64,000 bases of DNA from Paraphoma chrysanthemicola (Eukaryota > Ascomycota > Dothideomycetes > Pleosporales > Phaeosphaeriaceae). The translations under genes and the position numbers were made by a program. Positions within the stretch are counted from its first letter, which is position 1; each line of letters starts with the position of its first letter. Positions 11,747 through 22,437 of this stretch are shown here, in pieces. Location of the stretch: NCBI GenBank assembly GCA_020744225.1, contig JAGMWG010000012.1:496001-560000 (forward strand), given 5' to 3'. Under the pieces are notes generated by a model that was given only the letters and a program-made list of their open reading frames with translations, was not told the origin of the DNA and did not search any database.

Positions 11747-14545
11747 GATACCCAATTGCGACATGAACATGCTCAGGAAAGACTGCCTGAGCGGTATGCA
11801 ATGATATTATGACCTTACAACAACTGAGATGCTTTGGGCAGTCAGCTAGGTTCGCCGCATGCACGGCATGAATACAATACCGTTTCGCACAACCACACTT
11901 TTCAAGATCTTTGGCACAGTTCGATTGATTAAAATCTAACGCCTGCGAAGTCCTCCACAAGCGACAAACTATCCCGAGCGACAAGACAATCGAAATGCAC
12001 CATGGCTAAATGGTGAAATTTCAGGCACGTGACTTGCAGTAGCGCAAAGTGTTGGTCACGTGCGCAACACCAATCTCTCATTCAGCAGTTTTGTGCTCCA
12101 GATGTCCACACACTTCAAGACGTATCTATCTTTCAATACGTCGCGGTCCGAAATAAATTCGCTGGCATCTGCTCGCGCTGGTTGCGGTAGGGAGAGCCTG
12201 CTAGGTCCGCTTTATCGTTTGCACTAAGCAGTTGCATCATTTTGTTAACCTGGGAAAGTCGAACCAACCCTTTCAGCAGACAATCTCGGTCACATCGACA
12301 GGAACACTAATCAAGCCTGCTCATAGATCCTCGAGGTTAACACGTCCCGTGCAACTCGATAAAGCTCTCCTGTCAACCTAGGCACCTTCTTGGTCCCAAG
12401 AACCAATGGCGAACGGCCCGTGCGACAAACCCACAGCGGCGACGCCTTGATCCTGTTGCAACGCCACTATCGCTCCGGCTCAATTGTCGGGCATCTCTTA
12501 TCAAGGGAGATGGGGTCTCTGCTGATGGTCACACCCAGTATTGCTTGGCTGGGCGCAAGCCGTTGCACGTACGCGGGGTTGGCCCGCATAGCCACCGATC
12601 CACGCCGCCTCACTGATGCGACTCTGGTTCGCGCCGCGCTGCACGAATTCGCACCTGCTCGAAGACATCCTTATAGACCCTCGTGGGCTTCAGGACTGCC
12701 GACTATGATTATTTCCAGCCAACGCAGTTCAGGATGGTTTAGTTCGTTATTCTGCGCGTTTAAGGAGCTGGAGGCATTGGCGCGACACCGACTCTGTGTA
12801 GAATTCACAATCACTTGCCTTGTGGCTTTGCGCTCGAGCGTAAAACCAGGAGCGGTTCCTCGACTTTGACAGGACGATACCAACGTTTCGCCCACATGCA
12901 CGAACCGTTCTGTGCTCTGCGCGAACACCGTGTTGCTGCGCATCGTTATTCCGCATTGTGTACCCCAATCCGTCGATGCATTCCGGTGAGCCTCAGCCTA
13001 GGCGCACCATGCGCATTATGTGGCCCAGCACCGTTTGCGACCATCTCGCACAACGCAAGACGAATCATGGCACAACGCACTTGTACCTACTGAGGCACCA
13101 TGCAGACTAGTCACAACCACAGTCGCGGGAGACGAATGAAACTCTATGCAAAAGCCTCGCGCGCGTATCACTCCGCATCTTCGGCAAAGCCGAGTACCTG
13201 CATCATCTGTAGTTAGCACCGAATGGCTTGATAATGGCTTCGTCACGGTTTGCGGATCCGCAATTCATCGCCTCCTGTGTACCAGGAGGTTGACGGTTTG
13301 ATGAAGCAGCATCGAAGGATGTTCTTGCAGAAAACAGAACGATTAAACGGCAACAACACTATCTGCGCAACAACATCTTCTCCGTCGGGAAAGTCAATTG
13401 ATATGGTTTCATAACGTACTGGAACCAATGCATTCACGATGAGCATCGCCCGAAGCTTGTCTGTAAAGACATTCGATTGGGGCTTCAGTGGCTTTAGCAT
13501 CGCCATGCCAGTACTCGTCCTTTGGAAAATGAGCCCATACAATCCCTTCTGCGACTGCATCTTCAAGGCGCAATTACGGATCTCATGGGCCTCTCTAGGC
13601 CACTGGACCATGTTGCCAAATCACCGAAGAGTTGAAAGGTCTTCGTGGCGCAAGATGAGTATCAGCAGGACGCGCTTTTGGAGGACAGTATTGGCCTCAC
13701 CATCCGCATCGCAGCGCTCTACCAGCTCCAACACACACGATCATCAGAGAAATCCATGAAGCAACCCCAATGACTTCTACCGCTCCTCATCTATTCCTTC
13801 GGCACTATATCCCGGTCCGCAGGCGAGTCGTCGGCTGCATCATTCCCGCTCACACGTGCATCCACTCACCACCCTTGTCTGCCAACCCTCTGGGCTGACG
13901 TCTTGACCCGCTGGGGTACGAAAGCTTTGCATGCGCATGGACCGTATCGCGGCTGAACATGCCTGTCGCGCGCGACTGGCGTTTTTTTGCTTGTTCGGGA
14001 ATGCCGTGCAGGGATAGGTCTTGGCGTGCAGGATTTTGCCCCATCACGCTGATGTGGAGCGATGGTGGTGGGTGAGAGGAGGGGATCGTGGACGGAGCGA
14101 ACGGAGAGGATGGAGTGCAGAATCTGGGGAAGGGGACATGGAGAGTGTTGGTAATCGGTCCGATGAGGTGGAATGTTGCAAAATGGGTGGGGTGGGGTGG
14201 AGTGGACTTCGGAGGATTTGAAACATCCCTTCGGGTGGCCTCTACAAGGCTTGTCGAAAGAATGCGCGGGTCTAGCATGGTGTAGTGGAGTGTGCATCTG
14301 TATGTCACCCCATCGTACGCTGTGTCCTCAAGACATTCGCGGCAGTGGCGCCTTGACACGGGACTCCCAAGCGTGAACTCGCCTTCGTAGCATTCAATAA
14401 GATTCCGGGCTACCAACGTTTCATGGACTATGTGCTTATACCATATACAAGAAATGCTAACAACCTTCGCTACGAGGATGTTGCCAATGATCAGGGCGCT
14501 GATATAGCGCTGATGCAAACAAGATACTATTCACCTATGCAAACT
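11747..14545. other. gene-poor interval
   Basis: 2.8 kb with no gene I can support. Open frames at 12390-12869 (+), 13243-13611 (-) and 13850-14518 (-) lack domains, coding-like composition or matching splice partners. The last overlaps a purine/pyrimidine-skewed tract around 14040-14240 that produces long open frames on both strands. Confidence 0.45.
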
Positions 14546-15088
14546 TCAACTCCACCCCTTTAAGTCCATCTCTACCTCCTTCGCATCAATAACGTTGGAT
14601 GTAACAAACGGTCCCGTCCCGATTCGCTGCACGAACTGGATCGTGAAATGTACTCCCAATGACAACAGCGCTATTGGTATGACGATCCGTCCTAGTATGC
14701 GGCCCCAGGATATTTTTCGAGTCTTTGCATCTCCATTGCCCGCGTCTCGCTGCTCCTCCACGATAGCCGAGTAACTCAACCGTCCTAACCAAAGATGCCA
14801 TGCAAGCGAAATCAAGCCCGCGATGGCGATACTGACGCCGGAGAATGGTACGTCGTACGGAGAGCGTGCTCTTCGACCGACAATTTCGTAGGTCTCGTCG
14901 AATACTTGGACGATGTAGTGGATGCCAGCTGGAAGGACGAACATTGATGCCGCTAGTGCGATGACTTCGAGCAGGCGCATGCTCAGTCGCAAGGGTATTC
15001 CGGATATAGATTTGCAGTGTTGCCACCGGTTTATGACACTGGTCAGGGTGCTCAAGGAGGCAGATACTGGGACCGGTGTTTGGGCCAT
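14546..15088 (-). CDS. small multi-pass membrane protein, unknown
   Basis: Single-exon frame of 180 aa. Start chosen at ATG 15088 (context ACCAAAATGGCC); further upstream only a GTG is in frame. Four hydrophobic segments are visible: LLEVIALAASMFVLPAGIHY, VSIAIAGLISLAWHLWLG, GRIVIPIALLSLGVHF and a weaker segment after it. Between helices 2 and 3 is a polar loop with EEQRDAGNGDAKTRK. No family recognised. It stands alone between gene-poor stretches. Confidence 0.65.
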   Translation of the reverse strand: MAQTPVPVSASLSTLTSVINRWQHCKSISGIPLRLSMRLLEVIALAASMFVLPAGIHYIVQVFDETYEIVGRRARSPYDVPFSGVSIAIAGLISLAWHLWLGRLSYSAIVEEQRDAGNGDAKTRKISWGRILGRIVIPIALLSLGVHFTIQFVQRIGTGPFVTSNVIDAKEVEMDLKGWS

Positions 15089-16402
15089 TTTGGTGGTTGG
15101 TGTGTATCGTACAGATTGCACTACAGCAAAGTGAATGTTCTGTAGGATGGAGCAGTTCCCGAGGACGTAAATAGGAGCAACGATAGGAATGGCGTAAGAA
15201 TTGGTCTTGTAAAATAGTGGTGCAACAGACGTGGGATGTGAATGCCGTGCAGTTCCCGCAGATCAGGTGGTCTTGTGCCCTTCAATATCGCGGCAACAAC
15301 ACTCAACGAGGCTCGCTTGGTATATGATTTCAGTGAGAGAAATTCTCGGATAACGATAGCGATGCGCTTTTGAGGAGTCGAATATTGATGTTGAGGTATG
15401 GGTGGTGTTGGTCTTGCTTGTCCTGGTCAGACGCGCGTTACACGTCAAAAACCGTAGCAGTCGCAATCGATAGCGCAAATCTTTCCGTGACCAGCTGCGG
15501 TTTCTCCCTATACTCAGGTACCAACTCAAATCGCGTCTTCGTAAGCGCCGAACCGTCGAGGAAGTCGTGCCTTCGCCGGCAGAATCTGTATGACGGATGC
15601 CGCTTTCTCTCCAGCTCTTATGCAAACAACTCACGCGAAACCTTGTGAGTAAGGCTTGCAGTTCAATCCAACATCTTTCATTGATCTCAAGTCGCTGCGA
15701 AGTCGTATTGCGCCTGTCGAAGACATTGGCGCCCCTGGCGAAGTCATGTTCCCTCTCACAAGCACGGACTTCTAGAGCCCCGCTTCGTCGAGCGAGAGCG
15801 ATGATTGGCCGAGTGTGGAGGCTTCACATAAACTTCATAACATCGACCAACGAGCACGAAAAACTCGGCAGGCCTGAGGTATTCTCTAATTATCATACAA
15901 GAACTGGAAGCCCACGTGGTTCTACCCGATCACGGCTGCATGAGCTATTACCGAACACCAAGTTCCAACTGCCGATGTCGTCGCTAAGTAAGCATGACAA
16001 CAATGTGTCGAGTCGCACAAGACCGTAGCGCGTCGATTTTCCCCAGGCTATTTTGCGGGGTGCAGTCGGCGATTATCTGTCGGAAAGTGTTATCCTGGGA
16101 TATCACTCGCTTAGTTCACCTCACTACCCCAGGTCATGCGACAACGCGGAGAAAACCGTCTCCACGGCCTTATTTGGACCACAATCCAGGCTCACTTGAT
16201 ACGGATTGCACCTAGGCCAGGGTATTGTGCTGGGATTGAGCCAATGAACGGGAATCTCAGATAGAACTAAGCAGTGGTGATTCGGCTTACTTTGCTTGTG
16301 CGAGTCGATCCTTTCGTTGCGGAATACATATATCAAGCTTTGGCTTCGTCGAAGATCGACATCATCCGACTGGGAGAAGATTTGAAGATTTGACCAGCAA
16401 GC
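15089..16402. other. intergenic, no gene seen
   Basis: 1.3 kb between divergently oriented genes, probably containing both promoters. Open frames are short and overlap each other; nothing recognisable. Confidence 0.45.
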
Positions 16403-18158
16403 ATGTCTCCAATTGCAGGCAAACAGCGCATCAATGCATTCAATGTCCTCATTCTTATCTTCGTTGGATTTGGGTCGATGACTTACGGATACACTGCAGC
16501 TGTTATTGGCAACACACTTGGTCAGTCCCAATTCAGTGCTCGTCACTGCATACTAATGAGTAGATCAGGTCAGCCCTCCTTCATCAAGTACTTTGATCTC
16601 GATACCAGACCTGATGCCACCGATCTTATCTCAACGACCAATGGCATCTTCCAGGCCGGCGGTGTCATTGGGACGCTTATGCTGCCGATTGCATCTGACA
16701 AACTTGGAAGGAAGATGGGCATAGCCCTCGTAGGTCGAAGAAGCATGCATGGAGACCACGAAACTAATACGCTGATAGAGTGCACTATTAGCCATCATAT
16801 CTGGTGCTGGACTTGCTGGTAGCGTTCATATCGGGATGTTCATCGCTTTCAGATTTATCGCTGGCGCAAGTGCGTTTATGGTTCTCGCAGCTGTGCCTGT
16901 AAGCTCTTCTCTTTGAAGCCTTCATAAGGCTATGCTAATACCCTAGCTTAGATCTGGATGAACGAAGTCGTGCCCGTCAAAATGCGAGCCGGACTTGTGG
17001 ACATCCACGCCGTCTGCCTCGTCTTCGGATACACGGTCTCGGGCTGGGTTGGCTTTGGCTTCTTCTTCTGGGACGATGGTATGTAACTTTCGGTATCACG
17101 ACGTAGTCGATCCCTAGCTTACATCAATAGGCAATTCAAACGCCTGGCGGCCACCTCTTGCGCTTCAGTGCGCATGGCCCCTCATGCTCCTCTGCGGTCT
17201 TTACTGGATTCCTGAATCTCCACGATGGCTCGTCATGAAAGACCGCACCGACGAAGCCCGCGCTATTCTCGACCGCCTGCATTCCGATCCCAGTGATCCT
17301 GATAACGAATATGCGCGTTCCGAATTCTACCAGATCCAGAAGCAAATTGCCATCGATCGTACGCTCGACAGCACCTGGATCACTATGTTTCGGCGCCCAT
17401 CGTACCGCAAACGCGCCTTCCTAGCTATCGGAACCACATTCTTCATCCAGTGCTCCGGAGTGCTCGTCATCAACAACTACGGTCCAACACTGTACAAGAA
17501 TCTCGGTTTTAGCCCAGTCCAACAGCTCTTGTACCCAGCCGCATGGCTCACTCTCGCGCTCGGTCTCAACGCCATGGCCATCCCGCTCGTCGATCTCTTC
17601 CCGCGCAACAAATACATTGCCGTCGGTATCCTAGGTTGCATGGCTACGCTCATTGTTGAAGCCGCACTCATCGCCGAGTTTGTGCCGTCTAACAACGGCG
17701 CCGCACTTCGCGCCGCAGTCGCAATGCTGTACATTTTCCAGGTTCCGTACAGTATCTGCCTCGATGGCACGCAATTCGCATATCTAGGCGAACTCTTCCC
17801 CACGCATTTGCGCGCCAAAGGTGTGAGTCTGGGCGTGGCGACCATCTCCTTCACAAACATTATCTGGCTCCAAGCCGCGCCGACCGCATTTCTCACGATC
17901 GGATGGAAGTTTTATCTTGTATTCATAATCCCGGGCACGATCGGTGCAGTAATCATTTGGACATGGTTCCCGGATACAAATGGCATGCCGTTGGAGGAAG
18001 TGGCTGCACTGTTTGGTGATCAGGATGAGGTTGCGGTGTATCAGGCTGAGATTGATATCAGGAACGGGGTCATTGTGGATGTGCATGCAGATGCGAAGCA
18101 AGAGCAGATGGAGCACGTAGAAGAACTGAGCACAGGGGACGCGACAAGAAGGGCTTGA
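16403..18158 (+). CDS. MFS sugar transporter
   Basis: Sugar-porter branch of the major facilitator superfamily, plasma membrane. Exons 16403-16520, 16569-16729, 16779-16898, 16952-17078, 17131-18158 (517 aa); introns are 48-53 nt and all restore one frame. Motifs: DKLGRKMG after helix 2, the PESPRWLVMKDR sugar-transporter signature after helix 6, a Gln-rich helix 7 region (TTFFIQCSGVLVINNYGP), and PDTNGMPLEEVAALFG at the end of helix 12. The C-terminal tail is acidic. Helix 1 has the usual GxxxYGY-like segment. Class is firm; which sugar is unknown. Confidence 0.92.
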
Positions 18159-19260
18159 AGGGCGGTAGTGGAAGTGTGGATGTTTTGAAGCATAGGTCAT
18201 TCGGTGGGTTCACGCCTCGGTTAGACTACAAACGACATTGTCGGATGTTTGTGTAGCGTCCCTTTTGGGCCAATTATCAAGACGCTAACCGTGAAGCCAT
18301 CCATATTGGCGCGATCTTGAATGAACATTTACTGAGACTCATTGAGATGAGAACACTATGTGTCCTACAAAACCATAGGCTGTGTTTCGATCTGGTGATC
18401 AAGTACTTTGATCGCTGAACCAAAAACTTTTCCGTCAATTGTTGTCTAAATTCGAGTCGTGATATTTGGGCTTTGGTCTACTAAAGCGCCACTCTCGAAG
18501 GCTGTCGTATACGTGAGCGATACAATCGCGCAGCCCCTGGGGCACCAGGGACCTTCAGGATGCTTTCTAGGTACAACCCGAAGCGTCCTTTACGAGGCTG
18601 TCATATGTGTAGGCAGGTCGCATGGGAGCAAGAAAGAGCACTGAAGGCCTCCTAGGTACTGCAAAATTACCCAAGCAAAGTGCTATTGGTTGATGTAGTA
18701 CTACGTGCTTCTCGAAAACGATCATTAGCCCGCAACCTTCACCATCCAATCAGATATCTAATAGTGAGTAAAATTAAAGACACATGAGATGTATTCTGAC
18801 TACCAACTCAGCACATTCCCACGCGCGCGTGATTAATTTTGTATCTTACTTGAAGAGTCCTAATATCGTTCGAAATAAACGGTCCATGTCGGTTAAGACG
18901 TCGCGCCTTAGCCCTACCATTATGCATGATGAGTGCGACGTGAATGTATTCACAGCGTGCAGGACGCTCTGACGCAACTAACGTACATCGTCCAAGACAC
19001 CTTCAGTACATGATTGAAGTCGCAAAGTTGCAGGAGGGGTATACGAAAGACATCAGAGTACGATAGCTTTGTCAACAAATGTACTACCCAGGAGGCCTTC
19101 AATGCCTCTTGTACCCAGTGTAGAGATGCTGGGCATCCGCGAAGTTCTCAACAGCCATGTGAAAGATCATAGTTTGACGTCCTAGAAACACGCGAAGGCT
19201 TCCAGGAGTGTTGAACAAAGACTTTAGAAGTAGTGCCAAGACACCGCTCTTCTAGACTAT
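18159..19260. other. intergenic, no gene seen
   Basis: 1.1 kb of slightly more AT-rich sequence between convergent genes, containing only open frames of about 60 codons. No repeats or RNA genes recognised. Confidence 0.5.
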
Positions 19261-20209
19261 TTATGACATCTGTAGGCATTTCAGATGTTGTGAAGTTGTT
19301 TCACCTGAAAACAAAGCCCTCAATCGAATGTCACCATTTCGACCCTTTTGCGTCTCGGCATGAAGCATTGGGTGGAAGAACTTATAGCGAAGAGGCTTGT
19401 GGCTCTTGTCCGGATCCAGCTTGCTCGGTACAGGGCTCAGGCAATACTGACCGAAGTTTTGGCGTTCGGAGAACCGGTAGACATGACGAATATTCTGGAA
19501 GTCGAAATTCGGAGCCAGCGTGAGCAAAGACATTAGCTCTATGGTCTTGTGCATGTCAGAGTCGCCCCCTCTGGCGTTCATCCATTCGAATTCATCGGGA
19601 AAGTCGCTGTCGACGATGTCATATGTATACTTGTTGAGCAAACGGCAGGCTTCCGAAGCGATCTTCTCGGCTTCCAACTTTGTTGGGCAGATATTGGTAT
19701 CCAGAGGACCACCCCGCCTGAAGAACTTGTCCCTGTCAGCCGGCTCCGGATTGTTCTGAGCAGATTGCTTCCCAGAGTTGTACACTTTTGTGTTCATGTT
19801 CTTATGCTCAGCGAAAAGTCGGTATTGTCTTTGATCGGCAGCAGGTAAGGAGCTGTTCCAAACAAAGATTCTCCCCTTCTTGACATTCTTGGCATACTTG
19901 ATGAACGCAGTCTTCTGCTGTGGTGTCGTCAAATTTGTGGGGACTTGCTCGTCTCCTTGCCGCGGATCCCAGTTGATAAAACAGATCTACAAGCTCGACC
20001 TTGTATTGACAGCCTCGAAGAGGCATGTTGGGCATGTTGTTGAGAGGTGTCAGCGTTACAGCTTCGATCCCACTCGCCTTCACGATATTTCTCACCGACC
20101 GTTTCGGTAGATTTTTGAGGCACTTGTTCAGGAGGGGAGTATCTACTGACGGAACGAGTCGCAGATCGCCCAGACCAGGGTGGCCACGGGCTGGCAGCAG
20201 CTTGTTCAT
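19261..20209 (-). pseudogene. uncharacterised gene with a frameshift
   Basis: Two long minus-strand frames abut at 19978-19981. The 5' frame (ATG at 20209, MNKLLPARGHPG) reaches VELVDLF. The other frame continues INWDPRQGDEQVPTN and runs to the stop at 19261. The switch occurs in a run of four T (minus strand); three T would give VDLFINWD and one uninterrupted protein of about 316 aa. No splice-site pair in the area gives the same result. The combined product is soluble, Cys-poor and basic in the middle, with no family I recognise. It is either a genuine frameshift (recent pseudogene) or a homopolymer sequencing error; upstream start choice is also uncertain. Confidence 0.55.
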
Positions 20210-20681
20210 TGGAGCGTTGTTTTCGTCGTTGGCGGCAGAATTGGTGTCGTTCTCTTGATCTTTTCTGCTCTTGTATGAAACAAAAGACAAATGAGCATTC
20301 GGGCCTGTGCAAGCGTCTGGCGATAGTGGAGGTGCTTTGGCGAGTAGCAGTGGGCTGGGGAAGAAGCTGAGCAGGACGTGCGAGGTTTCTGTGGGCTTTT
20401 TCTTTCACTTGCTTCTATTCACGTGCTACAAACACACATTTCTTAGCTCCCAAGGCACGTACCTCGCCGGAAGATGTGCGCGACTTTTGCTCCTTCACTT
20501 GCGTGCACTTGTGTGCTGCAAACGGGCAATGCTTGGTGCGCGAGCACGCATTACGTTCTGACTGCACCTGCCCCAACATCGACTCTTCCTCAGTCCCTTC
20601 GTACTCAGCCGCCTTTGATCCACATCCCTCACCAATTCAATCCGGCAACTCGCGAGTATCAGCAATTCACGCCTTGCAACG
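20210..20681. other. shared upstream region of divergent genes
   Basis: 470 bases between a minus-strand gene starting near 20209 and a plus-strand gene starting at 20682, presumably a bidirectional promoter. Pyrimidine-rich blocks occur near 20400-20480. No other feature seen. Confidence 0.45.
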
Positions 20682-21452
20682 ATGCAGAACAAGGACCCCT
20701 ACCCCCGGTCGAAGCTGTACCGGCAGCAGTACAGGGCAGCAGCCAAGCTGTTCGACAAGGACACCGAGAAATCCATTGCGCTCGCCAAACATAACTTGAG
20801 GTATGAGCTGCAATTGCATCGAATTGCACAGGTAGACTGACATGCTCATAGCAATATGAGCCTACCACGATACTACGTCATCAAGAACTGTATCCTCATC
20901 TGCTGCGCGCTCGAGTACTGGGACGATGCCAACATCTACAGGCTCACAGCCGAGTCAGCCTACAGCGTAGCATTCTCTATAGCGTCGCAACAGAATGATA
21001 AAGTGGCGCTGGAGGCTCTGGAAGACTTGAGAGCCGACCTTGATGAACTGGAGGCCTTCCGACAAGAAGATCTGTACGTCGCGCCACCAGAGGCGCAGAA
21101 CGGCGACGATGGCTATGGAGACATAGATGAGATGGAGGGGTATGAAGAGGGTGCTGAAGACGAGGATATGGAGGCCGCTGATGAGCAGAAGACGGTCGCT
21201 GAGGTGAAGAACGAAATGGAGGTTGCAGCCGACTCTTGGGTTCTGCCAATCCGCCCCCTCGTCGATTCCGACACCACAACCACCACAGCTGTCGACGCCA
21301 CGGCTACCGACGCCATGGCAGCCAAAGCCTTGTCTACCGTCAACATCGTCACACCTGCAAAAGAATCCGCTTCGCCCGCCAGCCAAGCTTCGCCGTCGAA
21401 AGAGCAGTCGGTTCAGCAAAGGTGGCGCCTATCACGCTCAGCACTTCGCTAA
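20682..21452 (+). CDS. acidic protein of unknown function
   Basis: Exons 20682-20800 and 20852-21452 (239 aa) around a 51-nt intron with GTATGA, branch ACTGAC and acceptor CATAG. The N-terminal ~100 residues look helical and folded (KLYRQQYRAAAKLFDKDTE, then SMSLPRYYVIKNCILICCALEYW-like segment after the junction). The middle is strongly acidic (DGYGDIDEMEGYEEGAEDED), and the tail is Thr/Ala/Ser-rich and probably disordered. No family recognised. The C-terminus is uncertain: another frame near the end reads KSVRKSFEDSRE and stops at 21489, so a missed small intron or frame change is possible. Confidence 0.65.
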
Positions 21453-22437
21453 ATCAGTCAGAAAGAGCTTCGAAGACAGCCGGGAGTGATTGTGCAACTC
21501 ATGCACACATGACGGCCGTATAGCCCCAGAGTATTCTCGTGTGAGAAAGGAAAAGTTGCAAAGTGGTCTAGAGATATGCAGGCCTCGGGTAGTTCAACAT
21601 TTTCCAATTTATTAGACTGCAATTGATGAACTCTGAGACAAAATCTTGTAGCAGCTGGTGATGACTTTCTACTCCATGTTCAGCCGCACATGTGTCAATT
21701 GTGCAGACGAGCAGCTTGCGCAATTCATGCCACCGCCACATTGTATAGTTTCAACAATGACAGGTGGCTATCTTTCTGGACACATAGCAAGTGGCAGCTA
21801 GTCCAAATTGATACGACCAGTTCACGATACCGCTTGCACAAGTCGTTCTATGTTCTGCGCACACGTCATGTTCCATCGCATCGTGAGTCCGGATTTGTGT
21901 CCCAAGTTGCTGATGTATTTCGGTGCCTCGCCGTGCATGTGTGAGTCTGAAGCCTTGGCTCAATTCTTATTCCGCATACATGAATACGTGGCCGACCACT
22001 CGCCTGCAATGATCTGTGCAGAGCGGCCTGAATCGTTCTGGGTATCCTGGGAGATGTTTTCGAGGGCGGTTATCGGCTCGGAGGAAGCCGACTCTCCGTT
22101 CGGGGTTGTTCGAGAGCTTGGCACAGGGACAAACTGCCAATGGAAATTTGAAAGCTGGTCTCGTGTGTTTGCTCGACTTGCAGGTTTTTCCAATGTAGCA
22201 GTCAACTTCTTGCTAGGCAGGCTAGTTACGCCCAGGATCAGACACAGATTGTTCTCTGGAAGAAGCCAACTGCTCAACGTGAAGTCTTCGACGAGTGAGG
22301 CCTTGCTGAGGTATTCTTGCATTGCGTGAAGCATATCGTTTCTGCCCCTCCGGAAAATTTCAGCCACCATCAACCAACAAAACCAACTCCAGGGTATATC
22401 AACAAAAAACACCACTTCCCTTCCATCCCAACACCCC
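21453..22437. other. region downstream of two convergent genes
   Basis: Nearly 1 kb. A minus-strand frame from an ATG near 22335 to 21960 (about 125 codons) follows the LtrA-like gene on the same strand, but it has no domain and may be 3' UTR. The opposite strand is also open for 173 codons, so I do not call either. Confidence 0.4.

Noticed and set aside
13850..14518. 222-codon minus frame
   Set aside because: No domain, partial purine/pyrimidine-skewed DNA, and the opposite strand is equally open.
16000..21500. Possible secondary-metabolite cluster around the sugar transporter
   Set aside because: No backbone enzyme (PKS, NRPS, terpene synthase) or tailoring set is present.
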